From the NCBI RefSeq assembly GCF_026008515.1, contig NZ_BQYM01000001.1:186001-250000 (forward strand): DNA of 64,000 nt. Reading direction: 5' to 3'. Shown one piece after another: positions 20,401 to 34,240 of this stretch. Position 1 is the stretch's first letter, and each line of letters starts with the position of its first letter. This DNA comes from Hoyosella levis. Its GTDB lineage: Bacteria; Actinomycetota; Actinomycetes; Mycobacteriales; Mycobacteriaceae. A model generated the notes under the pieces. It did no database searches and was not told where the DNA came from. It worked only from the letters and a program-made list of their open reading frames with translations. The translations under genes were made by a program, and so were the position numbers.

Positions 20401-23400
20401 GCATCATCGCCGAGATCCTCGGCCTGCCCGAGGTGGGCCCCGACGAGGACTTCTTCCACCTCGGCGGCGACAGCATCGTCGCGATCCAGCTCGTGGGCCG
20501 CGCCCGCCAGCTCGGCCTGCGGTTCGGGGCACGCGAGGTGTTCCGCGCCCGCACCGCCGCCGCGCTCGCCCGGGCCGTCGAGCAGGCACCGGGCGCCGTC
20601 ACGCTCGAGGTGGACGAGCCCGCTGGCCGCGTCCCGGAGACGCCACTGATGGCATGGCTGCGCCGCTCCGGCGGGAACATCGACGGTTTCACCCATACCG
20701 CGCGGGTCCGCATGCCCGAGTCGACCACCGCGGCTGACCTCGACGGTGCCCTGCGCCAGGTCCTTGCCCGGCACCCGATCCTCACCGCTCAGCTCCTGCG
20801 CGACACCGGCACCTGGTCCCTGGAGGTTCCCCCTCCCGGCGCCGGACTTCCTGGGAAACCGTTCATCACCAGTGGCACGGGCGATTCCGTCACTGACCTC
20901 GCAGCGGTCCGGGCACGCGTGGATGCCGATTCCGGCGCGATGGTCGCGGGACTGCTGTCCGGGCCGGACCTGCTGCTGTGCATCCACCACCTCGTCATCG
21001 ACGCGGTGTCGTGGCGCATCGTCCTCGAGGATCTCGCGGCCGCCCTCCATGGCCAGCCAGTGCCAATGCCAACCACCACGTTCCGCCGCTGGGCCACGCT
21101 GATGCAGGACACTGTGCGCGGCAACGGGTTTGGCGACGACGCCAACGCCTGGCTGGGTGCGCTGGCCGACCTCGACGGCACGAGCGTGACCAGCGGGCCG
21201 CCCGATCCGGTCCGCGACACCCTCGCCACTGCCACCACCCGCACCGTCACCATCCCCGCCGCCACCGCGCGCGAGGTGCTCGAGCAGGGTCCCGCCGCGC
21301 TGCGCTGCACCGCGCACGAGGCCATGATCGCGATCGTCATCGACGCGCTCGGCCAGTGGCGGCCCCGCTCCAGCCGGTTCCTGATCAACATCGAGAGCCA
21401 TGGCCGCGACGAGACCGCCCTCGCGCGGGCCAGTGAGAACGTCGATCTCAGTCGCAGCGTCGGCTGGTTCACCGCGATCGCCCCCATCCTCGCCGACCGC
21501 GCCAGCTCCCCGGCCGAGGCACTGACTAGCGCCAAGCTCGCGACCCGCCGCCCGCCGGGCAGCGCCGTCGGGTATGCCGCGCTGCGGCACCTCTCCCCCG
21601 CCCTCGATGCCACCCCGGTCTCGCCGGTGCTGGTCAACTACCTCGGCAGCAGCGGCGTGAGCGACGAGGCAGGCCCGTGGACGCTGGCCGGGTTCCATGC
21701 CGATCGTGGACCGGGCATGCCACTGCTGCACGCGATCGAGATCGACATCGCGCAGCGCGCCACCCCGGAGGGGCCGGTCCTCGACCTGCACCTGACGACT
21801 GCCTCCCGGCTCGTCGCGACCACGGACGCCGACGCCCTCGCCGCATCCCTCGCCGACGCCGCAACCCGGATCGCTGGGCTCGCCGCCGAGCCACGCCCGC
21901 TCGACCCCGCCGATATCACCGTCGCTGGGGTCTCGGGCAGCGAGCTCGAACGCATCATCGCCCGCGCGCGCGGGATCGAGGACCTGCTGCCGCTCGCACC
22001 GCTGCAAGAGGGCATCCACGCCCAGTCGCGGCTCGCGCAGGAGCAGCTCGGCTCGGACCCCTACGTCGTGCAGCAGCGACTCTTCCTCGACGGCACTGTC
22101 GACGTCGAGCGCCTGCGCGCCAGCCTGGAGCGCATGGTCGCTCGCCGCCCCGCCCTGCGCGCCGTCATCGCCGAGCTGGACGATGGCCGGGCCGTGCAGG
22201 CCATCACCACACCGCGCCCGGTCGCGGTGCGTGTCATCGATGTGCAGGACGACGCGGCCCTGGAAGGCGCGTGCGCGGCCGACCGGTTGCCGCTCGATCT
22301 GCACGAGGCGCCGCTGGTGCGCTTCACCCTCGCGCGCCGATCCGATGGCACGAGCGTACTGGTGCAATCAATCCATCACCTGATCGCCGATGGCTGGTCG
22401 ATCCCGCTGATGATCCAGGACATCCTCGAGGGCCTCGATACCGCGCGCGATGAGGATCCCGCCGAGCACGCCACGCGGGAGCTTACGATCCTGCGCGACC
22501 ACCAGCACTGGCTGGCGGAGCGGGATGCCGGGGCAGCGCGCGAGGCGTGGGCCGACGCACTGGGCGGATTGCCCGACCAGCCCGCGCTTCCCGCCGACGC
22601 CGCGGCCCCCGCCGGATCCCGCACCATCGACCTCGGCGCCGAGCTCACTGCGGACCTGCACGCCACCGCGCGGCAGCACGGGTTGACGCTGAGCACGCTG
22701 GTGCATGCCGCCTGGGGCGTCGTGCTGGCGCGGACCACCAGCAACCCGGACCTGCTACTCGCCACCACCGTGTCCGGGCGCGCGATACCCGAGCTGCCCG
22801 GGCTCGGCACCGTTGCGGGGCTGTTCATCAATACTGTTCCCGCGCGCATCACCGTGGCCCCCGGCGAGCCGCTCATCGAGCTCGCGGCGCGCGTGCAGCA
22901 GGAGCAATCAGCACTGCTCGATCACCATCATGTGGGCGTCACGGGGTTGCGCGGCATCATGCCGGAATCCGGGCCGCTGTCCCTCGTGGTGGTGGAGAAC
23001 TATCCGCTCGGCGACGGCCCCATCACTGATCCGACGGGGTCGATGCGCATCACCGGCATCCGTGTCGACGAGGAGCCTGCCTACCCACTGACGCTGATCG
23101 CGATGCCCGGCGAGGCGCTGTCGCTCGAGGTCAAGTCTCAGGCCGGGGTCGATCCGATGGTGCGTGACGCCACCGCCACCGGTCTTGCTTGCGTCCTTGA
23201 GGCGCTTGCTCGCGCGCCCCGCACGCCAGTCGCCGCGGTCCCGCTCGCCGAGGACCGGGGTGGGCAAGCCGATCCGGTCGGGTTCGCGCCCCGCACGCTG
23301 GCCGGGATGATCGAGGAAGCACTGCGGGCCTATCCCTCGCGGGTCGCGGTGCTCGATGCCAGCGCGAGCCTGATCTTCGCCGAGCTCGATGCACGCACCG

Positions 23401-26400
23401 CCGACCTCGCGCGCCGCCTCGGCGAGCAGGGCGCGGGGCCCGGCGCGATCGTCGCGATCCACGTGCCCCGATCAGTGGAGCTGCTGGTCGCGCTCGTGGC
23501 CGTGATCCGTTGTGGCGCCGCCTACCTGCCGCTCGATACTGACTACCCGGCGCAGCGGCTGTCGATGATGCTCGACGACGCCCGGCCCGCCGCGCTGCTC
23601 GTGGCCACCGGTGACGCGGCCGACGGCAGCGTAGCCAATGAGAGCGTGCTCGCTGCCGAGGCCGCCGAGCTGGGCATTCCCGTCGTGGACACCTCCTCGG
23701 AGTGCGTGAGCCCGCCAGCTGCCATGGATCTTCCCGCTCCCCGGCCGATGGACGCGGCCTACCTGCTCTACACCTCCGGCTCCACCGGGCGCCCCAAGGG
23801 CGTGCTGGTGCCCCACGAGGCCATCGCTAACCGCCTGCACTGGATGCAGCACGAGTACCAGCTCACCGCGGCGGACACCGTGGTGCAGAAGACCCCGGCG
23901 AGCTTCGATGTGTCGGTGTGGGAGTTCTTCCTGCCCCTGATCGCCGGCGCACGCCTGGTGATGGCGCGCCCCGGCGGCCACCGCGACCCGGACTACCTCG
24001 CCCGCCTCATCGCCGATGAGCACGTCACCGTCGCGCATTTTGTGCCCACCATGCTTGATGCGTTCCTCGGCTACCTCGGCACCACCAGTCCGGGGGGTTC
24101 AGCCGCGGTGGCGCGCTCGCTGCGCGTGCTGGTGTGCAGCGGCGAAGCCCTGCCGCCCGCGGTCGCTGCCAGCGTCGGCTCGCGCCTGCCGGGCGTGCGG
24201 CTCGACAACCTCTACGGCCCCACCGAGGCGGCAGTGGACGTGACGTTCGCGCCGCGCGTCGAGATTGCTTCCGCTGCCGCCTCGCTGCCCGCGGATATCC
24301 CGCTCGGCGGCGCGGTGTGGAATACCGGGCTGCATGTGCTTGATTGCTTCCTGCGGCCCGTCCCCGAGGGCGTGGAGGGCGACCTGTATCTCACGGGGAT
24401 CCAGCTAGCACGCGGCTACCACCAGCGGCCCGGGCTGTCCGCGGAGCGCTTCGTCGCCGATCCCGCCTCCGCCGGGGGCGCGCGCATGTACCGCACCGGT
24501 GATCGCGCCGTGTGGCGCGGGGGCGTGCTGCACTACCGTGGCCGCGCGGATGGCCAGGTGAAGATCCGTGGGCAGCGCATCGAGCTCGGCGAGATCGCCG
24601 CCGCCGCGCGCGAGGTTCCCGGCGTCGCCCAGGCCGCTGCGATCGTGGATGCCTCCGCCGCCCGCGTCCTGCTCTACCTCGTGGCCACCGACGGCACTGC
24701 TTCTCGCGATGACCTGGCCGCCGCGGTCCGCGACGTCCTCGCTGGCCGTCTCACCGAGGCGATGCGTCCCGCTGCGGTCATCGTGCTCGACGCGCTGCCG
24801 GTCTCACCGAGCGGCAAGCTCGACGAGCGCGCCCTCCCCCTGCCCGACCGCGCATCGGGCGAGGAGCAGGGTCGATCATCCTCCGCAACAGTCCCGGCAG
24901 GTGACGCCAGCACTCTCGCCGCGCTGATGGCCACCGTGCTGGGCACGGGCACGGTCGGGGTCGACGAGGACTTCTTCTCCCTCGGCGGCGACAGCATCCT
25001 CGCGATCCGGCTCGTCAACGCCGCCCGCCGGTCGGGCTGGGCGATCACGCCCGCGCAGGTGTTCGACCATCGGACTGCCGCGCGCATCGTGGCGACTGCC
25101 CTGCCGTCCCGCGAGCAAGCACCACACGCCCCCGAGCAGCCGACGGACAACACCGGCGCGTATCCAGCTCTGCCCGTCGCGCAGCACCTCGCGCAGTGGG
25201 GTGGCAGCACCCGCCGCTTCAGCCAGGCCGCGCTCGTCAACCTGCCCGCCGGGATCACGGCCGAGGCAGTCACGGATGCGCTGCAAATCGTGATCGACCA
25301 CCATGACGCGCTGCGCCAGCGGCTCACCATCCACGCGCCCGGAGTGTGGGACCTCCTCATCGAGGAGCCAGGTTCCGTGCAGGCCGCCGATCATGTGCGC
25401 ACCGCCTCCTGGCCCGGTCTGCCGGACGAGCGCGACGCCGTGGTTGCTGCCGAGTCCGATGCGGCCACCGGGCGGCTCGACCCCGAGCAGGGCGGCATGA
25501 TCGAGTCCGTCGTGCTCCAGGCAGCCGATCCCGGCAACCCTGGCCCTGATGCTGGCACGGGGCGCCTGCTCATCGTCGCCCACCATCTCGCCGTCGACGG
25601 GGTGTCCTGGCCGATCCTGCTCGAGGACCTCGCTGCCGTCCTCCACGGGCACACCACGCTGCCCACGGCCACGACCCGCCTCAAGCCATTCGCCAGCCTG
25701 CTCGCCGCGCACAGTTCCCCCTGGATCGACGAGCTCGACCATTGGCGCGCGACCACCGCGCCGGGCGCTGGACTCCTGCCGCACCAGCCACGGGGCCGGG
25801 CCGGGGACAGTGCCAGCACGATGATCCGGCTGGCTGACGAGCACGCCTCCCGGCTGCACCAGCACGCCTCGCGCATCGCCGGCACCTCGATCACCGAGAC
25901 GCTGCTGGCCGCCGTCGCCCTCGCCGCGCACCGCTGGCGCGCCACCACCGAGCCCGGATCCTCGCGCGATGTGCTGATCGACCTCGAGCGGCACGGCCGC
26001 GACATCCTCGATCACCTCGTCCCCGGCGTGGATGCCTCCCGCACGGTCGGATGGTTCACCGCCGTCACACCCGTCCGGGTTGCGCCCGCCACCACCGCGA
26101 CCGGGATCCTGCTCGCGGCGAAGGACACGATGCGCCGTCCGCGCGCGGGTGGCGCCGGGCATGGCGTGCTGCGCTACCTCGACGCCCGCACCGCGCCCCT
26201 CCTGGCCGAGGGCGAGAACGCGCAGGTGCTGCTCAACTACCTGGGCACGCTGCCCGCGCCGTCGACCGTACCGTGGCAGCCTGCCCCCGAGACGGCCGCG
26301 CTGCGCAACACCCCCGATGCTGACCTCTCGGGCCCGTACGCGGTGATCATCAACGCCTGGACCGAGCAGGACGCGGACGGCGGCTCGACGCTCGTCGCGC

Positions 26401-29400
26401 ACCTGTCCTGGCCCACTACCGTCCTTGATGCCGAGGCCGCCGATGGTCTCGCCGATGCTTTGCGCGACGCCCTGGTCGAGATTGCCGATACCGGGGCCGC
26501 GCATGATGGCGCACCGCTGCTCGCGCCCGTCGACGTTCCGCTGCTCGACCTCGACCAGCAGCGCATCACGGCAATCGAGCGCCAGCATGGCCGGGGCGTG
26601 GAGGCACTGTGGCCGCTCTCCCCGCTGCAGGAGGGCCTGCACTTCCAGGCCGAGATCGCCGAGCAGGACATCTACACCGCGCAGTTCCATCTCGACTTCG
26701 GCCAGCGCCTCGACCTCGATGCGCTCACCAGCGCGGTCGCCGAGCTGCAGCGCCGCCACCCCACGCTGCGAGCCGGGTTCGTCCGCGACGGCGATCAGGT
26801 GATCCAGCTGGTCTCCGCGGACCCGCGCGTGCCCATCGCCGTGCATGATCTTCGCGATTCTCCCGCCGAGGAGGCGCGCGCCCGGGCCGAGCACATCGCT
26901 GCGGATGACCGGGCCACGCCCTTCGACCTGACCACACCGCCGCTGTGGCGATTGACCCTGGTGCGGCTGCCCGAGATCGACCGGCTCGTGGTCAATCGGG
27001 AGTTCCTGCTGTGGGATGGCTGGTCCAACGGCATCGTTGTCACCGATCTGCTCGCGCTCTACCAGGCCGCGGTCGCTGGGCAGGGCTTCGCGTCCCTGCC
27101 GCCGCGAGCTGGACGCTTCGTGGACTACCTCGCGTGGGTCGCTGACCGCGACGAGGCTGCCGCGCTGCGCTTCTGGCGCGACTATCTCGACGGTATCGAC
27201 GAGCCCTCCCTGATCGCGGGTACGCGGCGCGACGGGGCGCAACAGGAGCTTGGCCTGCCCGAGCGCTGCGACCTCGAGCTCGACGAGCACCGCACCCGGG
27301 CGCTGACCGGTCGCGCTGCGAGCCTCGGGGTCACGCTGAACACCATGCTCACCGCGGCGCTCTCGCTGGCGCTCAGCGAGATCCTGGGAAGCTCCGATGT
27401 GGTGCTCGGCGCCACCACCGCGGGCCGCCCGCCCGAGGTCGATGGACTCGACGGCGTGGTCGGCATGTTCCTCAACACCGTGCCGGTGCGCGCTCAGCTG
27501 GCCCCAGGGATGGCGATCGGCGATGTCCTCGGGCAGCTGCAGGCCGAGCGCCTCGCGATGTCCGAGCACGAGCACGTCGGGCTCGCCGCGATCCAGCGCG
27601 AGAGCACGCACCGAGCCCTGTTCGATGTGCTACTGGTGCTGCAGAACTTCGTCGATGACCGCTCCCGTGCCGCGCTGCACGAGGCGCACGGCATCACCGG
27701 CGAGGACAGCATCGACCACACCCACTACCCCATCACCGTGGTAGCGACCCCGGGCGCGCGGCTGCGCATCAAGGCGGAGCATCACCCCGCGCTGGTCGCC
27801 GCCTCGACCGCACGGGATCTCCTAGCCCGGCTTGATGCGGTGCTTGGCGCGCTGGAGGGCACGGCAGGCGACGTTGTGCTCGCCCGGCTAGCGCCTCCCG
27901 AGCCGCAGCCGGTGCAAGGCGAGGCCGGGGCGGTACCCGATACGACGATCGCGGAGATGCTCACCGAGACCGCGCGGCAGCACCCCCGCCGCACCGCCCT
28001 CGTCGCCCGCAACGGCAATGGCATCTCCGGCGGCGACGACGTCGTGCTCGATTACGCCACGCTCGATGCCCGCATCAACCAGCTCGCCCGCCGCCTGCTG
28101 GAGCTCGGCGCCGGGCCCGAGCGCACCATCGCGCTCGGCCTGCCCCGCACGCCGGAGATGGTGATCGCGCTGTTCGCGGTGCTGCGGACCGGGGCGGCGT
28201 ATGTGCCGCTCGAGCTCGACCAGCCCGCCGCGCGGCTCGAGGCGATCCTCGACGATGCCCGCCCCGCGGTGCTGCTCACCACTTCCGCGACCGCGCTGCG
28301 CTGCCCCAGCGGCACGACTGTGCTGCTCGATGAGCCCGCCGAGCGCGCCGCCATCGCTGGCCTGCCCGATGTCCCGCTCACCGACGTGGAGCTGGGCCGG
28401 TTCGCGCCTGGCACGCCCGGCCGACTGCGGCACCCCGCCTACCTGATCTACACCTCGGGATCCACGGGCAAGCCCAAGGGCGTCATCACCCCGCACGCGG
28501 GACTGACCAACATGCAGCTCAACCACCGCACGGAGATCTTCGAGCCGGTCATGGCAGCCCATCCCGGCGTCCTGCGCATCGCGCACACCGTGTCGTTCGC
28601 GTTCGATATGTCGTGGGAGGAGCTGCTGTGGCTCGTCGAGGGCCACGAGGTGCATGTGTGCGACGAGGAACTGCGTCGCGATGCCCACGCGCTGACCGGC
28701 TACATCGCCAGCGAGCGCATCGACGTCATCAACGTCACCCCCACCTATGCCGAGCACCTGCTCGATGCCGGGCTGCTCGAGGGCGACCACGTGCCGGGCC
28801 TCGTGCTGCTCGGCGGAGAGGCCGTCTCCGCCACCGTGTGGGACCGTCTGCGCGAGCATCCTGGCACGCTCGGCTACAACCTGTACGGGCCCACCGAGTA
28901 CACGATCAACACCCTCGGCGGCGGCACCAATGGCTCGGCCACGCCGACGGTGGGCGCGCCCATCCGCAGCACGACCGCGTGGATCCTCGACCCCTGGCTG
29001 CGCACCGTGCCGCCCGGCACCCCCGGCGAGCTGTACATCGAGGGAGTGGGCCTCGCGCGCGGCTACCTCGGCCGTGCCGCGCAGACCGCGGACCGTTTCG
29101 TCGCCTGCCCGTGGGGCGACACGGGGGCGCGCATGTATCGCACCGGCGACCTGGTGCGGCAGCGCGAGGACGGGTTGCTCGACTACCTCGGACGCACCGA
29201 TGACCAGGTGAAGATCCGGGGCCATCGCGTCGAGCCGCAGGAGATCGCCACCGCCCTGCTCGGTGTGCCCGGCGTGCATCGCGCCGCGGTCGTGCCGATG
29301 GACGTGGCGGGGTCGCGGCAGCTCGTCGGCTATGCGATTGCCGAGGAAGGTTCGGCTGTCGATCCCGTGGCGGCACGCGAGCACCTGCGCGCCATCCTGC

Positions 29401-32400
29401 CCGGCTACATGGTCCCCGCCGCGATCATGCTGGTCGATGACCTGCCCATGACCGTCAATGGCAAGCTCGATGCGCGAGCGCTGCCCCGCCCTGACCTGGG
29501 CGCGGCGGCCACCGGCGCCCCGGCAAGCAGCCCGTGGCAACGACGCCTCGCGGACCTGTTCGCCGACATCCTTGGTCTCGAATCGGCGCCCGGCATCGAG
29601 GCGGACTTCTTCGACCTCGGCGGGCATTCGCTGCTCGCCACCACGCTCGTCAGCCGCCTGCGCTCGGGCGGCGCGACGCTCTCGCTGCGCGACGTCTTCG
29701 ACGCTCCCACCATCGCGGCGCTCGCCGCACGCCTCGAGGCCCAGGACGACCAGCCCGGGCACGGCGCGTCCCGGCCTGCGCTCGTGGCGCGGGAACGGCC
29801 CGAGTCCGTGCCTGCCTCGGCAGCGCAGCGGCGGCTCTGGCTGCTCCAGCAGATCGACCCGGGATCCGCGGCCTACAACTATCCGCTGGTGCTGCGCGCC
29901 ACCGATAGCCTCCTCGACGCAGCGGTCCTTGGCAGCGCGCTGGCCGATGTGGCCGAGCGCCACGAGATCCTGCGAACAGTCATCGACGAGGCAAGCGGCA
30001 CCATCGTGCAGCGCCTGCTGCCCGTGGAGGAGGCCCGGTCGCGGGCCAGCGCGGTCGGGATGGCTACCTGCGCCACGGCCGAGGAAGCCATGGGCCATGC
30101 GCGCTCGGCCATCGAGACGCCTTTCGACCTTGCGCGGGACCTGCCCGTTCGCGGCAGCGTGGTGCATTGCGGGAGCGAGTCGCTGCTCGTGATCGTGCTG
30201 CATCACATCGCGACCGACGAATGGTCCGACCGGCCGTTCCTGCGCGATCTGCTGACGGCCTACGCGGCCCGTCTCGGCGGCAGTGCTCCGGAGTGGGAAC
30301 CGCTACCCGTGCAGCATGCCGATGTGACGCTGTGGCAGGCCGAGCTTCTCGGCGATCGCACGAGCCCGGGCAGCCTCGCCGCGACCCAGCTCGACCACTG
30401 GGCCACCACCCTCGACGGCATTCCTGACGAGCTAGTGCTGCCCGCCGATCGCGCCCGGCCCGCGGTTCCGAGCTTCACCGGCGGCATCATCGACCGCGCG
30501 CTCGACCCGGGCTCCGATGCAGCGCTGCGACGCCTCGCGCGGGACCAGCAGGCCAGTGTCTTCATGGTCGTGCACGCCCTCACCGCGGCATTGCTGCACC
30601 GGCTGGGCGCGGGCCGGGACATCGTGCTCGGCGCGCCGATCGCCGGGCGCGACGAGGAAGCCATGGCTGATCTGATCGGGTTCTTCGTCAACACCGTGGT
30701 GCTGCGCACCGAGGTCGACGGCGCCACTACCGTCGCGGAACTGATCGACCTCGCGCGGAAAACCGATGTGGCGGCCTTCGCCCATGCGGATGTGCCGTTC
30801 GACTGGGTGGTCGAGCGCATCGCGCCCGCGCGGTCACTCGCCCTCAATCCGCTGTTCCAGGTGATGGTGGCCTATCACGCGCAGCCGCCAACGTGGACGG
30901 TGCCGGGGATCGAGCCGGTCCGGGCCACCGAGACTGCCGCGAAGTTCGACCTCGTCTTCAACTTCACCGACACCCCCGAGGGCCTCGAGCTGCGGCTGGA
31001 GTACTCGGCCGACCTGTTCGACACCGACACCGCCAGCATGCTCGCTGACCGGATGACGCACCTTATCGACCAGGCGGTACGGCACCCGGGAACGACCATC
31101 GCGGATCTCGACGTACTGGTCATCGGTGAGCGCTCGCGCGTGCTCCATGGATTCAACGACACCGCGATCGAGGTGGCTGACCGCACCCTCGCCGAGATGG
31201 CGTGGGACGCTGCCCGCGCCAACCCCGGAGGCATCGCGGTGCGCGATGGCAGCACCGTGCTGACGCATGCGCGGCTGGTGCTGGATGCCGCGCGCGTCGC
31301 TGCCGACCTGGCCGCGCTCGGAGTTCGGCCCGGCGATGTGGTGGGCCTGGCAATGGGCCGCTCGGCAGCACTGATCACCTCGATCGTCGCGGTGCATGCG
31401 CTCGGCGCTGCCTACATGCCGATGGACCTCGCGCATCCCACCGAGCGGCTCGGTCACATGATCGCCGACGCGCGCCCCGTCCTCGTCGTGCACCAGCCCG
31501 AGGATGGCGCCACCGTCGCCGAAGTGGTGCATCACGCTGGTGGTACTGCGACCCAGCTGGTCGATTGGACACGGATCGCCCCCACCGGCACAGCCGAGGA
31601 ATGCACGCTGCCCGCGATGCTCGCCCCGCAGCACCGCGATGCGCCCGCCTATGTCATCTACACCTCCGGGTCCACCGGCAAGCCCAAGGGCGTGGTGTCC
31701 ACACATGAGGGGCTGGCGAGCCTGCTGGCCACCGCCACCGAACGGATGCGCCTCGAGCCCGGGTCGCGCGTCCTGGCATTCGCCTCGCCCGGCTTCGATG
31801 TGGCTGTCTTCGAGGCGTGCATGGCCCTGGGCAGCGCTTCCGAGCTGGTGATCTGCCCCGACGAGGCGCGCACCGCGGGACCGGAGCTCACCGATTTCCT
31901 GGCCGCGCATCGCATCACCCATGCGATCCTGCCGCCGTCGCTTGTCGCGGCGCTGCCCGCAGGATGCGACCTTCCCGAGGGGTGCACCGTGCTCGTGGGC
32001 ACCGAGGTGGTGCCGCCGAAGGTCATCGAGCGCAGCGCCCGCAGCGCCAACCTCCTCGTCGCCTACGGGGTGACCGAGGCGACGGTCAACAACACGCTGT
32101 GGCAGGTGGAGCCAGGTTTCGATCCGCGCGCCACCGGGCAGCAACGCTTGCCCATCGGCATTCCCGATCCGAACGAATCAATCCTCATCCTCGATGGCCT
32201 GCTGCGCCCGGTGCCGATCGGGGTGGCCGGGGATCTCTACATCGCTGGCCGCGGGCTCGCCCAGGGCTACCTCGGCAAGCCCGGGGTGACGGCCGGCCGG
32301 TTCGTGGCATGCCCGTGGGACGAGGCCGGGGCGCGCATGTATCGCAGTGGCGACCGCGCCCGCTGGCTGCGCGATGGCACCATCGACTTCCTCGGACGCT

Positions 32401-34169
32401 CCGATGATCAGATCAAGGTGCGCGGGTTCCGCATCGAGCCCGGCGAGATCGTGGCCGCGCTCGCCACGCACCCGGGCATCGCCCAGGCCGCGGTGATCGC
32501 GGACGGCACCGGTGCAGCTACGCGCCTGGTGGGCTATGTGGCTGCCGAGCCTGGCCTGGCGGCACGTCCTGATCCCGCGGACGTCCGGTCCACCGTCGCG
32601 CGCCTGGTGCCCGACTACATGGTGCCCGCGGTGATCATGCTGCTCGACGGGCCACTGCCGCTGACGCCCAACGGCAAGCTCGACCGGGCTGCCCTGCCTG
32701 CTCCGGACTGGGAGCAGCTCGCCACCGGCGCCGAGCCCGAGGGCGAGGTGGAGCAGCTCATCGCCACCGAGATGGCCGACGTGCTGGGCCTGCCGAGGGT
32801 CGGGCGAACGGATCGCTTCCTCGACCTTGGCGGTCACTCGATGGCCGCGATGCAGCTCGTGGGACGATTGCGCACCGTGCTCGGGACGCGGCTGCAGGTG
32901 CGCGACGTGCTCGAGGGTGGCACTGTCGCTGCGCTCGCCGACCGTGCTGGCGCGGCCACGCCGGATGATTCCGTGCCCCTCGTCGCTACCTACCGCAAGG
33001 GGGAGCCGTATCCCGTTGCTGGCGTGCAGCGCCTGCACGTGCGGCAGTGGCAGCGCGGGCAGGCCGCGGGCCGGGACACGAGCCGTCACGCGTTGTCGTT
33101 CTGGCCGACCGAGCCGCTCGACACGACGGCGCTCGAGCAGGCGGTGCGGGATGTGGCGGACCGGCATGTGCCCCTGCGCAGCATTCTCGACGCCTCGGCT
33201 GGATCATGGCTGCCCGGCACCTACCCAACGGTGACCACGGAGCAGGCCGCCGATGCAGGGCGTCGCGCGTTCGAGCTGTCGCAGCAGCCGTTCGACCTGC
33301 ACCGCGAGCCACCTCTGCGGGTGCACCTGCTCGACCAGCCGGACGGGCGGCAGGCCCTGCTGCTGGTGATGCACTACACGGGCATCGATGAATGGTCCGT
33401 GGTGCCTCTCGTCCGGGATCTGCTCATCGCCTACACGGCGCGCCTCGCGGGCTCCGAAGCGGGCTGGGAGCCGTTGCCGGTCGCCTATCCCGACTTCGTG
33501 GCCTGGACCGAGCAACGGCTCGCCGAGGGCACGCGGGAGCGCGAGGAAGGCTTCTGGAGGTCCGCGCTGGGTCCCGCGATGCCGCTACCCAGCACTGGCA
33601 CCGGCGAGCGATCGGTGGTGGTGGCCCGCACGATCGCCGATGCCGACCGGCGCGCGCTCGATGAGCGGGTACGGGCGAGCGGCAGCAGCGTGTTCGGGCT
33701 CGTGCACGACGTTCTGGCCACGGAGCTTCCGGCCGGCGCGGCGATGGGCGCTATCGTGGCGGGCCGCGAGGAGCCCAGCCTCGAGCCGCTCGTGGGCTGC
33801 GTGTTCAACGTCATCCGCCTCGACGGGGCGCACGGGGCGAGCGTGCTCGATCGCGTTGCCCACGCCACGCTCGGGTATGCCGACCAGATGGATGCCCTGG
33901 GCCAGGACGGGTCGCGCTGGCCGTCGGTGTTGCTCATGCACCATCAGCGCGCCGCGCTCGATGCCGAGGTGGAGGCGCTGGGGCAGTTCCTGCCGATCCC
34001 GGTGGGCGAGCCTCGCAGCGACCTCGTCGCCAGCATCTACGAGACCCCTCCTGGGGAGCCGATCACGCTGATCCTGGCTGCTGATCGGGCGATGGCCGAC
34101 GAGGACCGGGCCGGAGCGCTCGTTGATGGCGTGGTCCGGCAGCTGGGCGCGGGCGGGCTCGCGCGGTAG
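17448..34169 (+). CDS. Four-module siderophore NRPS: C-A-T-E / C-A-T-E / C-A-T / C-A-T / C
   Basis: A 5,573-residue peptide synthetase. Landmarks: C1 HHSILDG (153); A1 SGSTG core (613) and T1 GGDSI (1006); E1 [10 protein letters not shown] (1180); C2 HHLIADG (1643); A2 (2108), T2 GGDSI (2513); E2 [10 protein letters not shown] (2712); C3 with EFLLWDG (3185-3191); A3 (3668), T3 GGHSL (4058); C4 HHIATDE (4252); A4 (4738), T4 GGHSM (5128); terminal C5 HYTGIDE (5309). Pocket codes I read: A1 DINYWGGIGK (formyl-hydroxyornithine code of coelichelin), A2 DVWHVSLVDK (Ser), A3 DMENLGLINK (hydroxyornithine), A4 DVFILGAVNK (unassigned). No thioesterase; C5 probably releases the chain. C3 and C5 lack the catalytic second His. 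The ATG at 17448 is preferred over an in-frame TTG at 17301 that would overlap both iron boxes. No MbtH gene is nearby. Confidence 0.93.
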   Translation: MSSSGHTSHQPGTPVPPTAVPLAAVPLTAAQREVWIAEQLDDTAPPANICTVIELPGITDPEPVARAIERAVDAAEPLHVRLEHAGGQPAQAIHRWDWHVETIDLRASTDPEGEARALIEADLATRPTSDAPMFRHVLLLLPGERLWWHQRAHHSILDGYGAYLIVQEAARLHTDPQREPPKWTLGTVIDADTSYQQSPRSRTDRDYWSARAEHIAEPPQILASHASLHGYSEHVLELGAEQTARLLDRAPELGARPQALVLAALLAYLHALTGRDAVTVSMPFTARFGRALRSTPCMATNILPVEFALDPAATITDVLAATQATLSQVLRHSRFRGEQLHRMIRAANPDQRVHGPGINIMMFDGDSADLAFGEQPGRLLHTVSGIVHDLELVVLGGTRTDPLRLVLRGPSGTGDELARHADRLAACFATILDDPAQPLATLPILPRAELADLERFATGPARPHPMTTLPRLVAEQSRRAPGAPALVATTIAGTPVRYSYRELIDRAHQLAHQLIAEGVTSETPVAVSLPRSAEMIVALLGITAAGGMFVPLDPEWPAQRREQVLAASGAKLVLAARGQQGLALDLDDWDYDHRSTLAPGARVLPGQAAYIIFTSGSTGTPKGAIIRHEALCERLDWQAREILGGFGPGDASLFKAPLAFDISLNEIFLPLATGGTLVVAEPGGEREPDYLLGLIASENVTFVYLVSSMLDVLLSLDAGRGSLAGLKHVWCGGEVLTPSLFGRFREQLGTTLYHGYGPAEATIGVSHVIYRDAAERIATSIGRPNPNTVLRVLDQRLRPVPIGMPGELYAAGFLLARGYANAPAQTAARFVADPWGEPGQRLYRTGDLARLAPSGELEFLGRADNQVKIRGMRLELEDVEAALARHPQVRHSAVILHHRPGTAASLAAYVVPAGPTIDPAAVQQWAHETLPEYMVPASITVLDAFPLTANGKLDRRALPEPALARADLAGPGRAPRSAAEEQLCGIIAEILGLPEVGPDEDFFHLGGDSIVAIQLVGRARQLGLRFGAREVFRARTAAALARAVEQAPGAVTLEVDEPAGRVPETPLMAWLRRSGGNIDGFTHTARVRMPESTTAADLDGALRQVLARHPILTAQLLRDTGTWSLEVPPPGAGLPGKPFITSGTGDSVTDLAAVRARVDADSGAMVAGLLSGPDLLLCIHHLVIDAVSWRIVLEDLAAALHGQPVPMPTTTFRRWATLMQDTVRGNGFGDDANAWLGALADLDGTSVTSGPPDPVRDTLATATTRTVTIPAATAREVLEQGPAALRCTAHEAMIAIVIDALGQWRPRSSRFLINIESHGRDETALARASENVDLSRSVGWFTAIAPILADRASSPAEALTSAKLATRRPPGSAVGYAALRHLSPALDATPVSPVLVNYLGSSGVSDEAGPWTLAGFHADRGPGMPLLHAIEIDIAQRATPEGPVLDLHLTTASRLVATTDADALAASLADAATRIAGLAAEPRPLDPADITVAGVSGSELERIIARARGIEDLLPLAPLQEGIHAQSRLAQEQLGSDPYVVQQRLFLDGTVDVERLRASLERMVARRPALRAVIAELDDGRAVQAITTPRPVAVRVIDVQDDAALEGACAADRLPLDLHEAPLVRFTLARRSDGTSVLVQSIHHLIADGWSIPLMIQDILEGLDTARDEDPAEHATRELTILRDHQHWLAERDAGAAREAWADALGGLPDQPALPADAAAPAGSRTIDLGAELTADLHATARQHGLTLSTLVHAAWGVVLARTTSNPDLLLATTVSGRAIPELPGLGTVAGLFINTVPARITVAPGEPLIELAARVQQEQSALLDHHHVGVTGLRGIMPESGPLSLVVVENYPLGDGPITDPTGSMRITGIRVDEEPAYPLTLIAMPGEALSLEVKSQAGVDPMVRDATATGLACVLEALARAPRTPVAAVPLAEDRGGQADPVGFAPRTLAGMIEEALRAYPSRVAVLDASASLIFAELDARTADLARRLGEQGAGPGAIVAIHVPRSVELLVALVAVIRCGAAYLPLDTDYPAQRLSMMLDDARPAALLVATGDAADGSVANESVLAAEAAELGIPVVDTSSECVSPPAAMDLPAPRPMDAAYLLYTSGSTGRPKGVLVPHEAIANRLHWMQHEYQLTAADTVVQKTPASFDVSVWEFFLPLIAGARLVMARPGGHRDPDYLARLIADEHVTVAHFVPTMLDAFLGYLGTTSPGGSAAVARSLRVLVCSGEALPPAVAASVGSRLPGVRLDNLYGPTEAAVDVTFAPRVEIASAAASLPADIPLGGAVWNTGLHVLDCFLRPVPEGVEGDLYLTGIQLARGYHQRPGLSAERFVADPASAGGARMYRTGDRAVWRGGVLHYRGRADGQVKIRGQRIELGEIAAAAREVPGVAQAAAIVDASAARVLLYLVATDGTASRDDLAAAVRDVLAGRLTEAMRPAAVIVLDALPVSPSGKLDERALPLPDRASGEEQGRSSSATVPAGDASTLAALMATVLGTGTVGVDEDFFSLGGDSILAIRLVNAARRSGWAITPAQVFDHRTAARIVATALPSREQAPHAPEQPTDNTGAYPALPVAQHLAQWGGSTRRFSQAALVNLPAGITAEAVTDALQIVIDHHDALRQRLTIHAPGVWDLLIEEPGSVQAADHVRTASWPGLPDERDAVVAAESDAATGRLDPEQGGMIESVVLQAADPGNPGPDAGTGRLLIVAHHLAVDGVSWPILLEDLAAVLHGHTTLPTATTRLKPFASLLAAHSSPWIDELDHWRATTAPGAGLLPHQPRGRAGDSASTMIRLADEHASRLHQHASRIAGTSITETLLAAVALAAHRWRATTEPGSSRDVLIDLERHGRDILDHLVPGVDASRTVGWFTAVTPVRVAPATTATGILLAAKDTMRRPRAGGAGHGVLRYLDARTAPLLAEGENAQVLLNYLGTLPAPSTVPWQPAPETAALRNTPDADLSGPYAVIINAWTEQDADGGSTLVAHLSWPTTVLDAEAADGLADALRDALVEIADTGAAHDGAPLLAPVDVPLLDLDQQRITAIERQHGRGVEALWPLSPLQEGLHFQAEIAEQDIYTAQFHLDFGQRLDLDALTSAVAELQRRHPTLRAGFVRDGDQVIQLVSADPRVPIAVHDLRDSPAEEARARAEHIAADDRATPFDLTTPPLWRLTLVRLPEIDRLVVNREFLLWDGWSNGIVVTDLLALYQAAVAGQGFASLPPRAGRFVDYLAWVADRDEAAALRFWRDYLDGIDEPSLIAGTRRDGAQQELGLPERCDLELDEHRTRALTGRAASLGVTLNTMLTAALSLALSEILGSSDVVLGATTAGRPPEVDGLDGVVGMFLNTVPVRAQLAPGMAIGDVLGQLQAERLAMSEHEHVGLAAIQRESTHRALFDVLLVLQNFVDDRSRAALHEAHGITGEDSIDHTHYPITVVATPGARLRIKAEHHPALVAASTARDLLARLDAVLGALEGTAGDVVLARLAPPEPQPVQGEAGAVPDTTIAEMLTETARQHPRRTALVARNGNGISGGDDVVLDYATLDARINQLARRLLELGAGPERTIALGLPRTPEMVIALFAVLRTGAAYVPLELDQPAARLEAILDDARPAVLLTTSATALRCPSGTTVLLDEPAERAAIAGLPDVPLTDVELGRFAPGTPGRLRHPAYLIYTSGSTGKPKGVITPHAGLTNMQLNHRTEIFEPVMAAHPGVLRIAHTVSFAFDMSWEELLWLVEGHEVHVCDEELRRDAHALTGYIASERIDVINVTPTYAEHLLDAGLLEGDHVPGLVLLGGEAVSATVWDRLREHPGTLGYNLYGPTEYTINTLGGGTNGSATPTVGAPIRSTTAWILDPWLRTVPPGTPGELYIEGVGLARGYLGRAAQTADRFVACPWGDTGARMYRTGDLVRQREDGLLDYLGRTDDQVKIRGHRVEPQEIATALLGVPGVHRAAVVPMDVAGSRQLVGYAIAEEGSAVDPVAAREHLRAILPGYMVPAAIMLVDDLPMTVNGKLDARALPRPDLGAAATGAPASSPWQRRLADLFADILGLESAPGIEADFFDLGGHSLLATTLVSRLRSGGATLSLRDVFDAPTIAALAARLEAQDDQPGHGASRPALVARERPESVPASAAQRRLWLLQQIDPGSAAYNYPLVLRATDSLLDAAVLGSALADVAERHEILRTVIDEASGTIVQRLLPVEEARSRASAVGMATCATAEEAMGHARSAIETPFDLARDLPVRGSVVHCGSESLLVIVLHHIATDEWSDRPFLRDLLTAYAARLGGSAPEWEPLPVQHADVTLWQAELLGDRTSPGSLAATQLDHWATTLDGIPDELVLPADRARPAVPSFTGGIIDRALDPGSDAALRRLARDQQASVFMVVHALTAALLHRLGAGRDIVLGAPIAGRDEEAMADLIGFFVNTVVLRTEVDGATTVAELIDLARKTDVAAFAHADVPFDWVVERIAPARSLALNPLFQVMVAYHAQPPTWTVPGIEPVRATETAAKFDLVFNFTDTPEGLELRLEYSADLFDTDTASMLADRMTHLIDQAVRHPGTTIADLDVLVIGERSRVLHGFNDTAIEVADRTLAEMAWDAARANPGGIAVRDGSTVLTHARLVLDAARVAADLAALGVRPGDVVGLAMGRSAALITSIVAVHALGAAYMPMDLAHPTERLGHMIADARPVLVVHQPEDGATVAEVVHHAGGTATQLVDWTRIAPTGTAEECTLPAMLAPQHRDAPAYVIYTSGSTGKPKGVVSTHEGLASLLATATERMRLEPGSRVLAFASPGFDVAVFEACMALGSASELVICPDEARTAGPELTDFLAAHRITHAILPPSLVAALPAGCDLPEGCTVLVGTEVVPPKVIERSARSANLLVAYGVTEATVNNTLWQVEPGFDPRATGQQRLPIGIPDPNESILILDGLLRPVPIGVAGDLYIAGRGLAQGYLGKPGVTAGRFVACPWDEAGARMYRSGDRARWLRDGTIDFLGRSDDQIKVRGFRIEPGEIVAALATHPGIAQAAVIADGTGAATRLVGYVAAEPGLAARPDPADVRSTVARLVPDYMVPAVIMLLDGPLPLTPNGKLDRAALPAPDWEQLATGAEPEGEVEQLIATEMADVLGLPRVGRTDRFLDLGGHSMAAMQLVGRLRTVLGTRLQVRDVLEGGTVAALADRAGAATPDDSVPLVATYRKGEPYPVAGVQRLHVRQWQRGQAAGRDTSRHALSFWPTEPLDTTALEQAVRDVADRHVPLRSILDASAGSWLPGTYPTVTTEQAADAGRRAFELSQQPFDLHREPPLRVHLLDQPDGRQALLLVMHYTGIDEWSVVPLVRDLLIAYTARLAGSEAGWEPLPVAYPDFVAWTEQRLAEGTREREEGFWRSALGPAMPLPSTGTGERSVVVARTIADADRRALDERVRASGSSVFGLVHDVLATELPAGAAMGAIVAGREEPSLEPLVGCVFNVIRLDGAHGASVLDRVAHATLGYADQMDALGQDGSRWPSVLLMHHQRAALDAEVEALGQFLPIPVGEPRSDLVASIYETPPGEPITLILAADRAMADEDRAGALVDGVVRQLGAGGLAR

Positions 34170-34240
34170 GCGGTAGCCGGGCGTGGGCTAGCGTGGGCGG
34201 CAGACGGGCGTGGGCGGCAGAAGCACCGGAAACCGTCAAA

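Noticed and set aside
19869-22367. 832-codon minus-strand open frame inside the NRPS (others of similar size occur at 24876-27611 and 27888-30206)
   Set aside because: Mirror frames of high-GC coding DNA; Arg/Gly/Ala-rich low-complexity translation without domain motifs.
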